In this document: positions 1-6,556 of the stretch, piece by piece
Layout: every line of letters begins with the position of its first letter
How positions within the stretch are numbered: the first letter of the stretch is position 1
DNA from: Intrasporangiaceae bacterium
GTDB lineage: Bacteria; Actinomycetota; Actinomycetes; Actinomycetales; Dermatophilaceae
Assembly (NCBI GenBank): GCA_012518475.1
Contig: JAAYSB010000363.1
Location: 1 to 9,156 of the forward strand
Reading direction: 5' to 3'
Length of the DNA stretch: 9,156 nt
The notes under the pieces: generated by a model
The model's input: the letters and a program-made list of their open reading frames with translations, nothing else
Databases searched by the model: none
Told to the model about the DNA's origin: nothing
Translations under genes and position numbers: made by a program

Positions 1-567
1 TATCGGCACGGCATCCACATCTATGAGCTCGGCACCCTCGCGCACGCCCGCAACACGATCCGGCACGCTGCCCTGCCGACACTGCGCCAGGTCGCCTCGG
101 TCACCGGACTGACCGTCAACCTCGCCGTCCCGGACGGGCCCGACATCGTCTTCATGGAGCGAATCGAGAACCGCGACGGCGTGCGCATCCTCGGTCACTT
201 CGGCCGCCGACTTCCCGCCCACACGACGAGCAGCGGCAAGGTCATCGCCGCCTTCAACAGCACCGTCGACCAGTCCCGCCGCGCCGTCGGCTTCCCGCCG
301 CGGGCCGGCCAGACGATCCGCACGGAGTCCGACTGGGCCGCCGGGCTCGGCGCAATCCGTACAGACGGGTATGCGGTGGCCCGGTCCGAGTCCTTCGACG
401 GCGCATCGTCGATCGCCGTCCCGATCCTCGAGCGGGGAGTGGCCGTCGCCGCCATCTCGGTCTTCGGTCCCAGCGAGATCATCGACCCGAAGCTCGACGC
501 CCTCGTCCCCGTGCTCCGCGCCGCCGCCACCCGGATCGCACGCACGCACTCCGGCGCCGCTGTCTGA
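1..567 (+). CDS. IclR-family transcriptional regulator, C-terminal part (5' end outside the window)
   Basis: This is the last 188 residues of an IclR-type regulator; frame 1 is open from the first base to a TGA at 565-567. The visible part starts at the end of the winged-helix DNA-binding domain (YRHGIHIYELG, residues 1-11). It continues through the effector-binding domain with the family marks: the TSSGK segment (76-80) where most members have TxxGKA, the GYAVARSES stretch (123-131), and the SSIAVPILERG core strand (137-146). The DNA-binding helices are missing only because the window begins inside the gene. IclR proteins commonly control aromatic catabolic operons, as activators or repressors, by binding a pathway compound. 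Its position 107 bases before six co-directional meta-cleavage genes makes it the likely local regulator; that role is inference. An ATG at 154 lies inside the effector domain and is not the true start. Confidence 0.9.
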   Translation, partial: YRHGIHIYELGTLAHARNTIRHAALPTLRQVASVTGLTVNLAVPDGPDIVFMERIENRDGVRILGHFGRRLPAHTTSSGKVIAAFNSTVDQSRRAVGFPPRAGQTIRTESDWAAGLGAIRTDGYAVARSESFDGASSIAVPILERGVAVAAISVFGPSEIIDPKLDALVPVLRAAATRIARTHSGAAV

Positions 568-674
568 CCGGCTCACGGCACCGTTGCAACATGCGCGTTC
601 GCGTGCGAGGAACGACCCGGGCGCAGCCCTCTGCCGCACCCCTAGCGTGACCTGAAACGACAAAGGAGATCGAC
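568..674 (+). promoter_or_regulatory. Leader region of the meta-cleavage operon: candidate promoter and operator
   Basis: This 107-base gap precedes the first catabolic gene. It contains an 8-base perfect palindrome GTTGCAAC (583-590) and, just after it, inverted arms CGTTC (596-600) and GAACG (610-614) separated by nine bases. A TAGCGT hexamer (643-648) fits the TAnnnT -10 pattern of actinobacterial housekeeping promoters, but no good -35 lies at the usual distance. An AAAGGAG ribosome-binding site (662-668) sits 6 bases before the GTG start. The palindromes are plausible targets for the upstream IclR protein. Nothing proves a promoter here, because transcription could also read through from the regulator gene. 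Confidence 0.35.
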
Positions 675-1457
675 GTGGATGACCTGCACCGTGGTGAGGC
701 TGTCGACCGGCTGCTCGACGCATACCGGTCGAAGACCCCGGTCGACCAGATGACCGCGACCTACGAGGGCATGGACCTCGAGGACGCGTATGCGATCCAG
801 CTGGCACAGATCGAGCGGCTCCTCTCCGAGGGTCGGCGGGTCAAGGGTCACAAGGTCGGTCTCACGAGCGCCGCGATGCAGAAGATGCTCGGGGTCGACG
901 AGCCCGACTACGGCCACCTGCTCGACGACTTCTTCTATCTCGAGCACCAGCCCATCCCGGTCGACCGGTTCCTCCAGCCGCGGATCGAGCCGGAGATGGC
1001 GTTCGTGCTCAAGAAGACCCTCACCGGCCCCGGCGTCACCGTCCACGAGGCGGCGGCCGCCGTCGACTTCGTCCTACCGGCCCTGGAGATCGTCGACTCC
1101 CGGATCCGCGACTGGAAGATCGGTCTGTTCGACACCATCGCCGACAACGCGTCCTCGGGTGCGGTCGTCCTCGGTTCCACCCCGACCGAGCTGACGAACG
1201 TCGACCTGCGCCTGACCGGTGGGGTCCTGCACAAGAATGCCGAGGTCGTCGGCACCGGGGCCGGTGGTGCGGTCCTCGGGTCCCCGATCAACGCGCTCGT
1301 CTGGCTCGCGAACACCCTTGGTGCGCGCGGGATCTCGCTCGAGGCCGGTCATGTCGTCCTCCCGGGTGCGATCTGCGGGATGGTCCCGGTCGCGGGCGGC
1401 GACACCGTGACTGCCACCTTCGCCGGCCTCGGGTCGGTCACCGCACGCTTCGTCTGA
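675..1457 (+). CDS. dmpE: 2-hydroxypenta-2,4-dienoate hydratase (2-keto-4-pentenoate hydratase)
   Basis: The 260-residue product is predicted to add water to 2-hydroxypenta-2,4-dienoate, giving 4-hydroxy-2-oxovalerate for the aldolase two genes on. It is a cytosolic enzyme of the MhpD/DmpE group in the fumarylacetoacetase-like fold. Visible marks are KGHKVGLTS (57-65), the metal-binding glutamates in RIEPE (E105 and E107), the third ligand in ALEIVDSRI (E138), and the DNASSGAVVLG loop (157-167). Length is normal for the family. The GTG start is chosen because AAAGGAG ends 6 bases before it. It is a paralogue of the decarboxylase at 3706-4578, with which hydratases of this pathway form a complex in Pseudomonas. 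The nearby aldolase, dehydrogenase and decarboxylase favour this role over steroid-pathway hydratases such as HsaE. The dmp symbol is given by homology only. Confidence 0.92.
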   Translation: MDDLHRGEAVDRLLDAYRSKTPVDQMTATYEGMDLEDAYAIQLAQIERLLSEGRRVKGHKVGLTSAAMQKMLGVDEPDYGHLLDDFFYLEHQPIPVDRFLQPRIEPEMAFVLKKTLTGPGVTVHEAAAAVDFVLPALEIVDSRIRDWKIGLFDTIADNASSGAVVLGSTPTELTNVDLRLTGGVLHKNAEVVGTGAGGAVLGSPINALVWLANTLGARGISLEAGHVVLPGAICGMVPVAGGDTVTATFAGLGSVTARFV

Positions 1458-1478
1458 CCTCTCACCTCAGCTCGTCAC

Positions 1479-1493
1479 TGCAGCCCGGCTGCA
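1479..1493 (+). repeat. Perfect 15-base palindrome just before a ribosome-binding site
   Basis: TGCAGCCCGGCTGCA reads the same on both strands around its central C. In RNA it can fold as a 6-base-pair stem (TGCAGC/GCTGCA) with a CCG loop. It fills the middle of the 51-base gap between the hydratase and the acetaldehyde dehydrogenase, and ends one base before the AAAGGAG site (1495-1501). It could be an mRNA stability or translation element, or a protein-binding site. It lacks a T-run, so it is unlikely to be a full intrinsic terminator. Confidence 0.5.
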
Positions 1494-1508
1494 CAAAGGA
1501 GAACCGCA

Positions 1509-2537
1509 ATGTCCGCCAAGGGAACCGCCGCGATCGTCGGCCCCGGCAACATCGGCACCGACCTGATGTTCAAGCTCATGCGCCGCAGCGCCATCCTCGA
1601 GCCGCGCTACATGATCGGCGTCGACCCGGCCTCCGACGGCCTGCGTCGCGCCAAGAGCCTCGGCCTGCGGGCCAGCCACGAGGGCGTCGACTGGCTGCTC
1701 GCCCAGGACGAGCTGCCCGACATCGTCTTCGAGTGCACCTCGGCCAAGGCGCACGAGGCCAACGCCCCGCGGTATGCGGAGGCCGGCATCCTTGCTGTCG
1801 ACCTCACTCCCGCGGCGGTCGGCCCGTACATCTGCCCGCCGGTCAACCTCGACTTCAACCTCGACGCGACGAACGTCAACATGATCACCTGCGGTGGCCA
1901 GGCGACGACCCCGATGGTCCGCGCCGTCGCCGACGTCGTCCGGGTCCCGTATGCGGAGATCGTCGCCTCGATCTCGTCCAAGTCCGCCGGACCGGGCACG
2001 CGCGCCAACATCGACGAGTTCACCGAGACGACCTCGGAGGCGCTCGAGGTCGTCGGCGGGGCCGAGAAGGGCAAGGCAATCATCATCCTCAACCCCGTCG
2101 AGCCGCCGCTGATGATGCGCAACTCCGTGTTCTGCGCGATCCCGGCCGAGGCCGGCGAGCCGGGCGAGCTCCAGGAGCGCATCCTGGCCTCGATCCACGC
2201 CATGGTCGAGAAGGTCCAGGACTATGTCCCCGGCTATCACCTGCGTGCCGAGCCGCAGTTCGACCCGGCCCGTGAGACGTGGGGTGACCAGGCCCGCGTC
2301 TTCATCCCGATCGAGGTCAAGGGTCGCGGTGACTACCTGCCGGACTATGCCGGCAACCTCGACATCATCACCGCTGCCGCGGCCCGGGTCGGCGACATGA
2401 TGGTCGCCCACCGTCTCGGCGTGGACACCACGTGGAAGTCATCCGCCGAGCTCGGTGACTCCCCCGACCCGCTGGTCGTCGAGTCCGAGGACGCCGACCG
2501 CACAGATGCATCACAGACCGAGAAGGCAGGAGTCTGA
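1509..2537 (+). CDS. dmpF: Acetaldehyde dehydrogenase (acylating), partner of the 4-hydroxy-2-oxovalerate aldolase
   Basis: The product (342 residues) is predicted to oxidise acetaldehyde to acetyl-CoA with NAD+ and CoA, the last step of the pathway. Visible features are a Rossmann nucleotide-binding turn GPGNIGTDL (11-19), the catalytic cysteine in MITCGGQATTP (C128), the SISSKSAGPGTRANIDEF stretch (154-171), and the C-terminal NLDIITAAAARVG segment (283-295) that is characteristic of DmpF/BphJ/MhpF. In this family the enzyme binds the aldolase and receives acetaldehyde through a protein channel; the next gene, 6 bases on, is that aldolase. The start is supported by AAAGGAG 7 bases upstream. 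Oddity: family members usually end soon after the VGDMMVAH region, at roughly 300-315 residues. This one carries about 35 more residues (about 306-342), hydrophilic and acidic, rich in Asp, Glu, Ser and Thr. Confidence 0.94.
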   Translation: MSAKGTAAIVGPGNIGTDLMFKLMRRSAILEPRYMIGVDPASDGLRRAKSLGLRASHEGVDWLLAQDELPDIVFECTSAKAHEANAPRYAEAGILAVDLTPAAVGPYICPPVNLDFNLDATNVNMITCGGQATTPMVRAVADVVRVPYAEIVASISSKSAGPGTRANIDEFTETTSEALEVVGGAEKGKAIIILNPVEPPLMMRNSVFCAIPAEAGEPGELQERILASIHAMVEKVQDYVPGYHLRAEPQFDPARETWGDQARVFIPIEVKGRGDYLPDYAGNLDIITAAAARVGDMMVAHRLGVDTTWKSSAELGDSPDPLVVESEDADRTDASQTEKAGV

Positions 2538-2543
2538 GCAGCC

Positions 2544-3704
2544 ATGGGAGACATGACAATCCGTCCGGAGGACACTCCTGTCGTCAATGGTGAGGTGACC
2601 GAGACCGAGGTGCTGGACACGCTCGAGCGCAGCGCCGCGAACGCCGGCGGAGAGACCGACCTGCGGATCACCGACAGCACCCTGCGCGACGGCTCGCACG
2701 CCATGGCGCACCAGTTCACCGAGGAGCAGGTGCGTGGCGTCGTCAGCGCCCTCGATCGCGCCGGTGTCCAGATCATCGAGGTCAGCCACGGCGACGGCCT
2801 CGGCGGTTCCAGCTTCAACTACGGGTTCTCCAAGGTCGACGAGTTCGACCTCATCAAGGCCGCAGTCGACGAGGCCACCCAGGCCAAGATCGCTATCCTC
2901 ATGCTCCCGGGCCTCGGCACCGTGCACCACCTCAAGAAGGCGCACGAGGTCGGCGCCTCCGTCGCCCGGATCGCCACCCACTGCACCGAGGCCGACGTCT
3001 CGATCCAGCACTTCGGCGCAGCCCGCGAGCTCGGCATGGAGACCGTCGGGTTCCTCATGCTCAGCCACCGCGCCTCCCCCGCCGAGCTGGCCAAGCAGGC
3101 TCGGATCATGGTCGACGCCGGCGCCCAGTGCGTCTATGTCGTCGACTCCGCCGGAGCGCTCGTCCTCGACACGGCGCAGGAGCGGATCCAGGCTGTCATC
3201 GACGAGATCGGCGGAGCCGCACCGGGGTCGGCTCAGGTCGGTTTTCATGGCCACCAGAACCTGTCGATGGGCATCGCGAACTCCGTCCTCGCCTATCAGG
3301 CCGGTGCCAAGCAGATCGACGGTGCGCTCTGCGCCCTCGGCGCCGGCGCGGGAAACTCCCCCACCGAGGTGCTTGCCGCGACCTACGAGCGGATGGGCAT
3401 CCGCACCGGCATCGACCTCGGCCAGGTGCTCTCCGCCGCCGAGGATGTCGTACGACCCTTCATCCCCCGCCTGCCCTGGATGGACCGCGCGTCCATCACC
3501 CAGGGGTATGCGGGCGTCTACTCGTCCTTCCTCCTCCACGCCGAGCGTGCGGCCGAGCGGTACAACGTCCCGGCCCACGCGATCCTCCAGAAGGTCGGCG
3601 ACCTCGGCTACGTCGGTGGCCAGGAGGACATGATCATCGACATCGCCCTCCAGCTCCAGAACGAGCAGGACTTGGGCGATCTCGCAGGAGCAGGAGTCCG
3701 CTGA
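2544..3704 (+). CDS. dmpG: 4-hydroxy-2-oxovalerate aldolase, with an N-terminal extension
   Basis: This 386-residue class II (metal-dependent) aldolase is predicted to split 4-hydroxy-2-oxovalerate into pyruvate and acetaldehyde. The TIM-barrel core starts at about residue 39. It shows the TLRDGSHAMAHQ motif (46-57: R48, metal ligand D49, catalytic-type H52), the metal-binding GFHGHQN (H235 and H237), the NSPTEVLAA segment (271-279) and GYAGVYSSFLLHAERAA (321-337), where Y326 probably matches the catalytic tyrosine of BphI. The C-terminal part (from about 290) is the DmpG-specific domain that contacts the acylating dehydrogenase. Oddity: the family is usually about 340-350 residues, and here some 38 acidic residues precede the core. 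The ATG at 2544 has AGGAG (2528-2532) 11 bases upstream. An in-frame ATG at 2553 would remove only three residues, and I see no later ATG before the core. It overlaps nothing and lies 1 base before the decarboxylase gene. Confidence 0.94.
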   Translation: MGDMTIRPEDTPVVNGEVTETEVLDTLERSAANAGGETDLRITDSTLRDGSHAMAHQFTEEQVRGVVSALDRAGVQIIEVSHGDGLGGSSFNYGFSKVDEFDLIKAAVDEATQAKIAILMLPGLGTVHHLKKAHEVGASVARIATHCTEADVSIQHFGAARELGMETVGFLMLSHRASPAELAKQARIMVDAGAQCVYVVDSAGALVLDTAQERIQAVIDEIGGAAPGSAQVGFHGHQNLSMGIANSVLAYQAGAKQIDGALCALGAGAGNSPTEVLAATYERMGIRTGIDLGQVLSAAEDVVRPFIPRLPWMDRASITQGYAGVYSSFLLHAERAAERYNVPAHAILQKVGDLGYVGGQEDMIIDIALQLQNEQDLGDLAGAGVR

Positions 3705-3705
3705 G

Positions 3706-4578
3706 ATGACCGACCAGACCACCGCATACAGTTCCGCCCCCGAGGGCGGGTGGACGATCGAGACCGTCGCCGATGAGCTGCTCCGCTGCGAGGACGAGCG
3801 CATCGAGCGCCCGCCGTTCACCGACGAGTGGGCGGACCTCGACCTCGACACCGGATACGCGATCCAGGACCTCAATCTGAAGAAGCGCCTGGACCGCGGG
3901 GAGAAGCTCATCGGCGTCAAGCTCGGGCTCACCTCGCGCGCCAAGCAGCAGCGGATGGGCGTCGACACCCCGTTCGTCGCATGGCTGACCGACGCGATGA
4001 TCCTGCCCGTCGGCGACCCCGTGCCGCAGGACCGGCTCATCCACCCGCGCATCGAGCCCGAGATCGTCTTCATCATGGGCGAGCGGCTCGAGGGTCCGGG
4101 AGTCACGTGCGCCCAGGCGATGAGCGCGGTCGAGTCCGTCTGGGGCGGGGCCGAGGTCATCGACAGCCGCTACAAGGACTTCCGCTTCAAGGCGGGTGAC
4201 GTCTCCGCTGACAACGCGTCCTCCGGAGCCTTCGTCAACGGTCCGATCGGTGTGCCGCCGAGCGAGCTCGACCTCGCGACCGAGGCCGTCCTCGTCGAGG
4301 TCGACGGGCAGATCGTCGACTCTGCGACCGGTGCCGCCGTCCAGGGCCACCCGGGTGAGGCCCTGGCGCTCGCGGCCAATGACCTGGCCCGCCGTGGTCA
4401 CGCCATCGAGGCCGGCTGGATCGTCCTCACCGGCGGCATGACCGACGCGGTCTTCGCCCCTCCCGGGTCGTCGGTCGCGATGCACTTCACGTCACTGGGC
4501 TCGGTCTTCCTCAACGGGGGAACCGCCCCCGAGAGCACAGACCCCGCGGCGGATTCGACGACGGGACAGGACGACTGA
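3706..4578 (+). CDS. dmpH: 2-oxo-3-hexenedioate (4-oxalocrotonate) decarboxylase
   Basis: The 290-residue product is predicted to decarboxylate 2-oxo-3-hexenedioate to 2-hydroxypenta-2,4-dienoate, which the hydratase then uses. It belongs to the same fold family as the hydratase at 675-1457 and shares its layout: GVKLGLTSRAK (70-80), RIEPE with metal-ligand glutamates E117 and E119, GGAEVIDSRYKDFRFK (147-162) with E150, and DNASSGAFVNG (169-179). GTGAAVQGHPGEA-like and AGWIVLTGG segments follow. The ALAANDLARRG context and the tautomerase directly after it favour decarboxylase over a second hydratase; the family alone does not fully separate the two. The ATG lies 1 base after the aldolase stop, with CAGGAG (3691-3696) upstream. 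Oddity: it is about 25-30 residues longer than typical members, with an extra N-terminal stretch (about 1-15) and a low-complexity Ala/Ser/Thr/Asp tail (about 270-290). Confidence 0.87.
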   Translation: MTDQTTAYSSAPEGGWTIETVADELLRCEDERIERPPFTDEWADLDLDTGYAIQDLNLKKRLDRGEKLIGVKLGLTSRAKQQRMGVDTPFVAWLTDAMILPVGDPVPQDRLIHPRIEPEIVFIMGERLEGPGVTCAQAMSAVESVWGGAEVIDSRYKDFRFKAGDVSADNASSGAFVNGPIGVPPSELDLATEAVLVEVDGQIVDSATGAAVQGHPGEALALAANDLARRGHAIEAGWIVLTGGMTDAVFAPPGSSVAMHFTSLGSVFLNGGTAPESTDPAADSTTGQDD

Positions 4579-4579
4579 C

Positions 4580-4780
4580 ATGCCAATCATCGAGGTGACG
4601 ATGATCGAGGGCCGCTCCCCCGAGCGGCTGCGCGACCTCATCGGCCGGCTCACCGAGGCAGCGGTCGACTCCCTCGATGCCCCGAGGGAGTCCGTGCGGG
4701 TGATCCTGCGCGAGGTTCCGGCCACCCACTTCGCCGCCGGCGGCGTCACGATCGCCGAGCGTCAGGCGGATCCGTCCTGA
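4580..4780 (+). CDS. dmpI: 4-oxalocrotonate tautomerase (2-hydroxymuconate tautomerase)
   Basis: This small enzyme (66 residues with Met) is predicted to ketonise 2-hydroxymuconate to 2-oxo-3-hexenedioate. After Met removal the key residues fall at exactly the numbers known for 4-OT: the catalytic N-terminal Pro1, Arg11 in EGRS, Arg39 in SVRVI, and Phe50 in THFAAGG. Family members are about 62 residues and act as homohexamers, so length and layout are normal. The ATG lies 1 base after the decarboxylase stop, with a weak AGGA about 8-9 bases upstream, so translation is probably coupled to that gene. Tautomerase and decarboxylase act in successive steps. Confidence 0.94.
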   Translation: MPIIEVTMIEGRSPERLRDLIGRLTEAAVDSLDAPRESVRVILREVPATHFAAGGVTIAERQADPS

Positions 4781-4842
4781 CCGGGCGAGAACCGCATACC
4801 CCATCCCCACCAGACTGAAAACGCACCCACGAAGGCGACACC

Positions 4843-6285
4843 ATGAGCGAGAAGCAGTTCTTCGGACACATCATCGACAACGAGGAGGTCGAGTCGCTCG
4901 ACGGAGGGCGCTTCGACGTCTGGAACCCGTGGACCCGGGAGGTCTGGGCCGAGGCGGCCGAAGGCTCCGCCGCCGATGCGGAGCGCGCAATCGCCAGTGC
5001 CCGCAAGGCTTTTGATGAGGGTCCCTGGCCGCGGATGGGTCGGGTCGAGCGCGCGATGATGATCCACCGGCTCGCCGACCTCATGGAGGAGAACGCCGAC
5101 GAGCTCGCGCGGCTCGACTCGACGAACATGGCGAAGCCGTTCGAGCAGGCCAAGCACGACGTCGCACGCTCGGTGTGGAACTTCCGGTTCTTCGCCGACC
5201 ACCAGCGCGACGCGGTCGGTGAGGTCTATCCGATGGACTCGGGACACCACTCCTACAGCGAGTTCGGGCCGGCCGGTGTCGTTGCGGCGATCAGCCCGTG
5301 GAACTTCCCGCTCATGATGGCGACGTGGAAGATCGCGCCGGCGATCGCGTGGGGCAACACCTGCATCATCAAGCCCTCCGAGGACACCCCCGCGTCGGTG
5401 ACGATGCTCGGACGCCTCGCCGTCGAGGCGGGCTTCCCTCCCGGCGTCCTCAACGTCCTCAACGGCCACGGCGCCCCCGCGGGTGCCACCCTCACCGCGG
5501 ACGAGCGCGTCGACCGGGTGACCTTCACCGGGTCCTCGGTCACGGGTAAGCACGTCATGGCCTCCGCTTCCTCGCACCTGGCTCCGGTCTCGCTCGAGCT
5601 CGGTGGCAAGGGCGCGAACATCGTCTTCGAGGACGCCGACCTCGACAACGCCGTGTACTGGGCGGTCGAGGCGATCTTCCGCAACGCCGGGCAGATCTGC
5701 CTCGCCGGGTCGCGCCTCTATGTCCACAGCTCGATCTATGACGAGTTCATGGCCCGCTTCACCGCCGCCGCCGAGGCCCTGACCATCGGCGACCCGTTCG
5801 ACCCCGCAACGAAGTTCTCGGCCCTGGCCAGCAAGAAGCACTTCGACAAGGTCGTCTCCTATGTCGAGCAGGCCAAGGAGCTCGGCGGCAACTTCCACAC
5901 CGGTGGCGTCGCCGACGACGGCTCGTGGGTTGTGCGGCCGACGATCATCGACGGTCTCGCTCTCGACGCAGCGCCGTACTGCGAGGAGATCTTCGGCCCG
6001 GTCTGCATCGTCAACTCCTTCGACACCGAGGAGGAGGTCGTGCACCTGGCCAACGACACCCGCTACGGCCTCAACGCGATGCTCTTCACCGAGAACCTCT
6101 CCCGCGCCCACCGGGTCGCCTCGAAGCTGCGCGCCGGTACGGTCTGGGTGAACTGCTTCTTCATCCGCGACCTGCGCACCCCCTTCGGCGGAGTCGGCGA
6201 CTCCGGTGTCGGCCGCGAGGGCGGCACCTTCTCCCGCGAGTTCTTCACCGAGCCCAAGGCCGTGGTGATGCAGATCGCCCGCTGA
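4843..6285 (+). CDS. dmpC: 2-hydroxymuconic semialdehyde dehydrogenase
   Basis: This is a 480-residue NAD-dependent aldehyde dehydrogenase of normal family length. It shows the full catalytic set: N154 in SPWNFP, K177 in IIKPSE, general base E252 in LELGGKG, nucleophile C286 in GQICLAGS, and E382 in EEIFGP. The C-terminal NCFFIRDLRTPFGG stretch (437-450) is typical of 2-hydroxymuconic and 2-aminomuconic semialdehyde dehydrogenases, where an arginine of this segment binds the substrate carboxylate. The operon contains tautomerase and decarboxylase and no aminomuconate deaminase, so oxidation of 2-hydroxymuconic semialdehyde to 2-hydroxymuconate is the better call. The gene follows the tautomerase after 62 bases, with GAAGG (4831-4835) 7 bases before the ATG. 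It is the last gene of the operon seen here and faces a convergent gene. The same protein is called XylG or PraB elsewhere. Confidence 0.91.
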   Translation: MSEKQFFGHIIDNEEVESLDGGRFDVWNPWTREVWAEAAEGSAADAERAIASARKAFDEGPWPRMGRVERAMMIHRLADLMEENADELARLDSTNMAKPFEQAKHDVARSVWNFRFFADHQRDAVGEVYPMDSGHHSYSEFGPAGVVAAISPWNFPLMMATWKIAPAIAWGNTCIIKPSEDTPASVTMLGRLAVEAGFPPGVLNVLNGHGAPAGATLTADERVDRVTFTGSSVTGKHVMASASSHLAPVSLELGGKGANIVFEDADLDNAVYWAVEAIFRNAGQICLAGSRLYVHSSIYDEFMARFTAAAEALTIGDPFDPATKFSALASKKHFDKVVSYVEQAKELGGNFHTGGVADDGSWVVRPTIIDGLALDAAPYCEEIFGPVCIVNSFDTEEEVVHLANDTRYGLNAMLFTENLSRAHRVASKLRAGTVWVNCFFIRDLRTPFGGVGDSGVGREGGTFSREFFTEPKAVVMQIAR

Positions 6286-6556
6286 GGGCCCTGGCGCGAT
6301 TCTGGTTTGTTCTACCGTCCTCCAAGAGCCGTCCGACTGCGTGCTGAATGGCCCCGGATGCGCGTGGTGGATGTGGAGTGCAGCGATGCGTGCTCAAGGT
6401 GAGACCTCGGTCGGCTCGCCGAGCTCGAGCTGCAGCGGCACCAGACCCACCACACGCGGATCGATGGGCTAGCCGGGCGACCCGACGCATAACAGGTCGG
6501 GTGCCAGTAGGTAGGGAAGGCACGACCTCCAGCCGCCCTCTTCCACCGGGCTCTCC
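6286..6556. other. Intergenic stretch between convergent genes, no convincing gene
   Basis: These 271 bases separate the end of the catabolic operon from the end of the minus-strand lipoprotein gene. Open frames exist on both strands (for example plus-strand 6348-6635 and minus-strand 6245-6523). Their products are arginine/alanine-rich with no recognisable motif, lack good ribosome-binding sites and run into the flanking genes. A short stop-to-stop frame (6403-6477, ending at a TAA at 6490-6492 after a further few codons) reads like the tail of a protein but has no start. The region also holds short palindromes AGGGCCCT (6285-6292), AGCTCGAGCT (6422-6431) and GGCTAGCC (6467-6474), and the hairpin described separately. 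It may be degraded coding DNA or a junction between two modules. Confidence 0.5.
6476..6505. terminator. Strong hairpin, possible bidirectional terminator
   Basis: Arms ACCCGAC (6480-6486) and GTCGGGT (6496-6502) pair perfectly around a 9-base loop. After one bulged G (6479), GGC (6476-6478) pairs with GCC (6503-6505), giving 10 base pairs in all. It lies about 190 bases after the dehydrogenase stop and about 50 bases after the end of the convergent lipoprotein gene. No T-run follows on either strand. That weakens a classical terminator call, though many actinobacterial terminators lack one. Confidence 0.4.

Noticed and set aside
591..650. Short 19-codon frame in the operon leader starting with ATG at 591, considered as an attenuator peptide
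   Set aside because: It has no ribosome-binding site before the ATG and no run of regulatory codons, and the candidate -10 at 643 would place it upstream of the transcript start.
1467..2411. Open frame of 314 codons on the minus strand opposite the acetaldehyde dehydrogenase
   Set aside because: It is a shadow of the plus-strand gene, with repetitive acidic/arginine-rich sequence and no recognisable domain.
2511..4160. Very long open frame (549 codons) on the minus strand opposite the aldolase and decarboxylase genes
   Set aside because: It is a by-product of G/C-ending codons on the plus strand. The product is a Ser/Arg then Asp/Leu/Gly/Val-rich sequence with no family motif, while the plus strand encodes well-conserved enzymes.
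4762..6111. Open frame of 449 codons on the minus strand opposite the semialdehyde dehydrogenase
   Set aside because: It has the same composition bias (Val/Gly/Asp/Leu/Arg-rich, no motif), and the plus strand holds a full set of aldehyde dehydrogenase catalytic residues.
6476..6510. Hairpin with a CATAA loop, considered as a tRNA-Met anticodon arm or integration-site remnant
   Set aside because: The loop is nine bases instead of seven, no acceptor or T-arm pairs can be found around it, and the match to tRNA is limited to the five loop bases.
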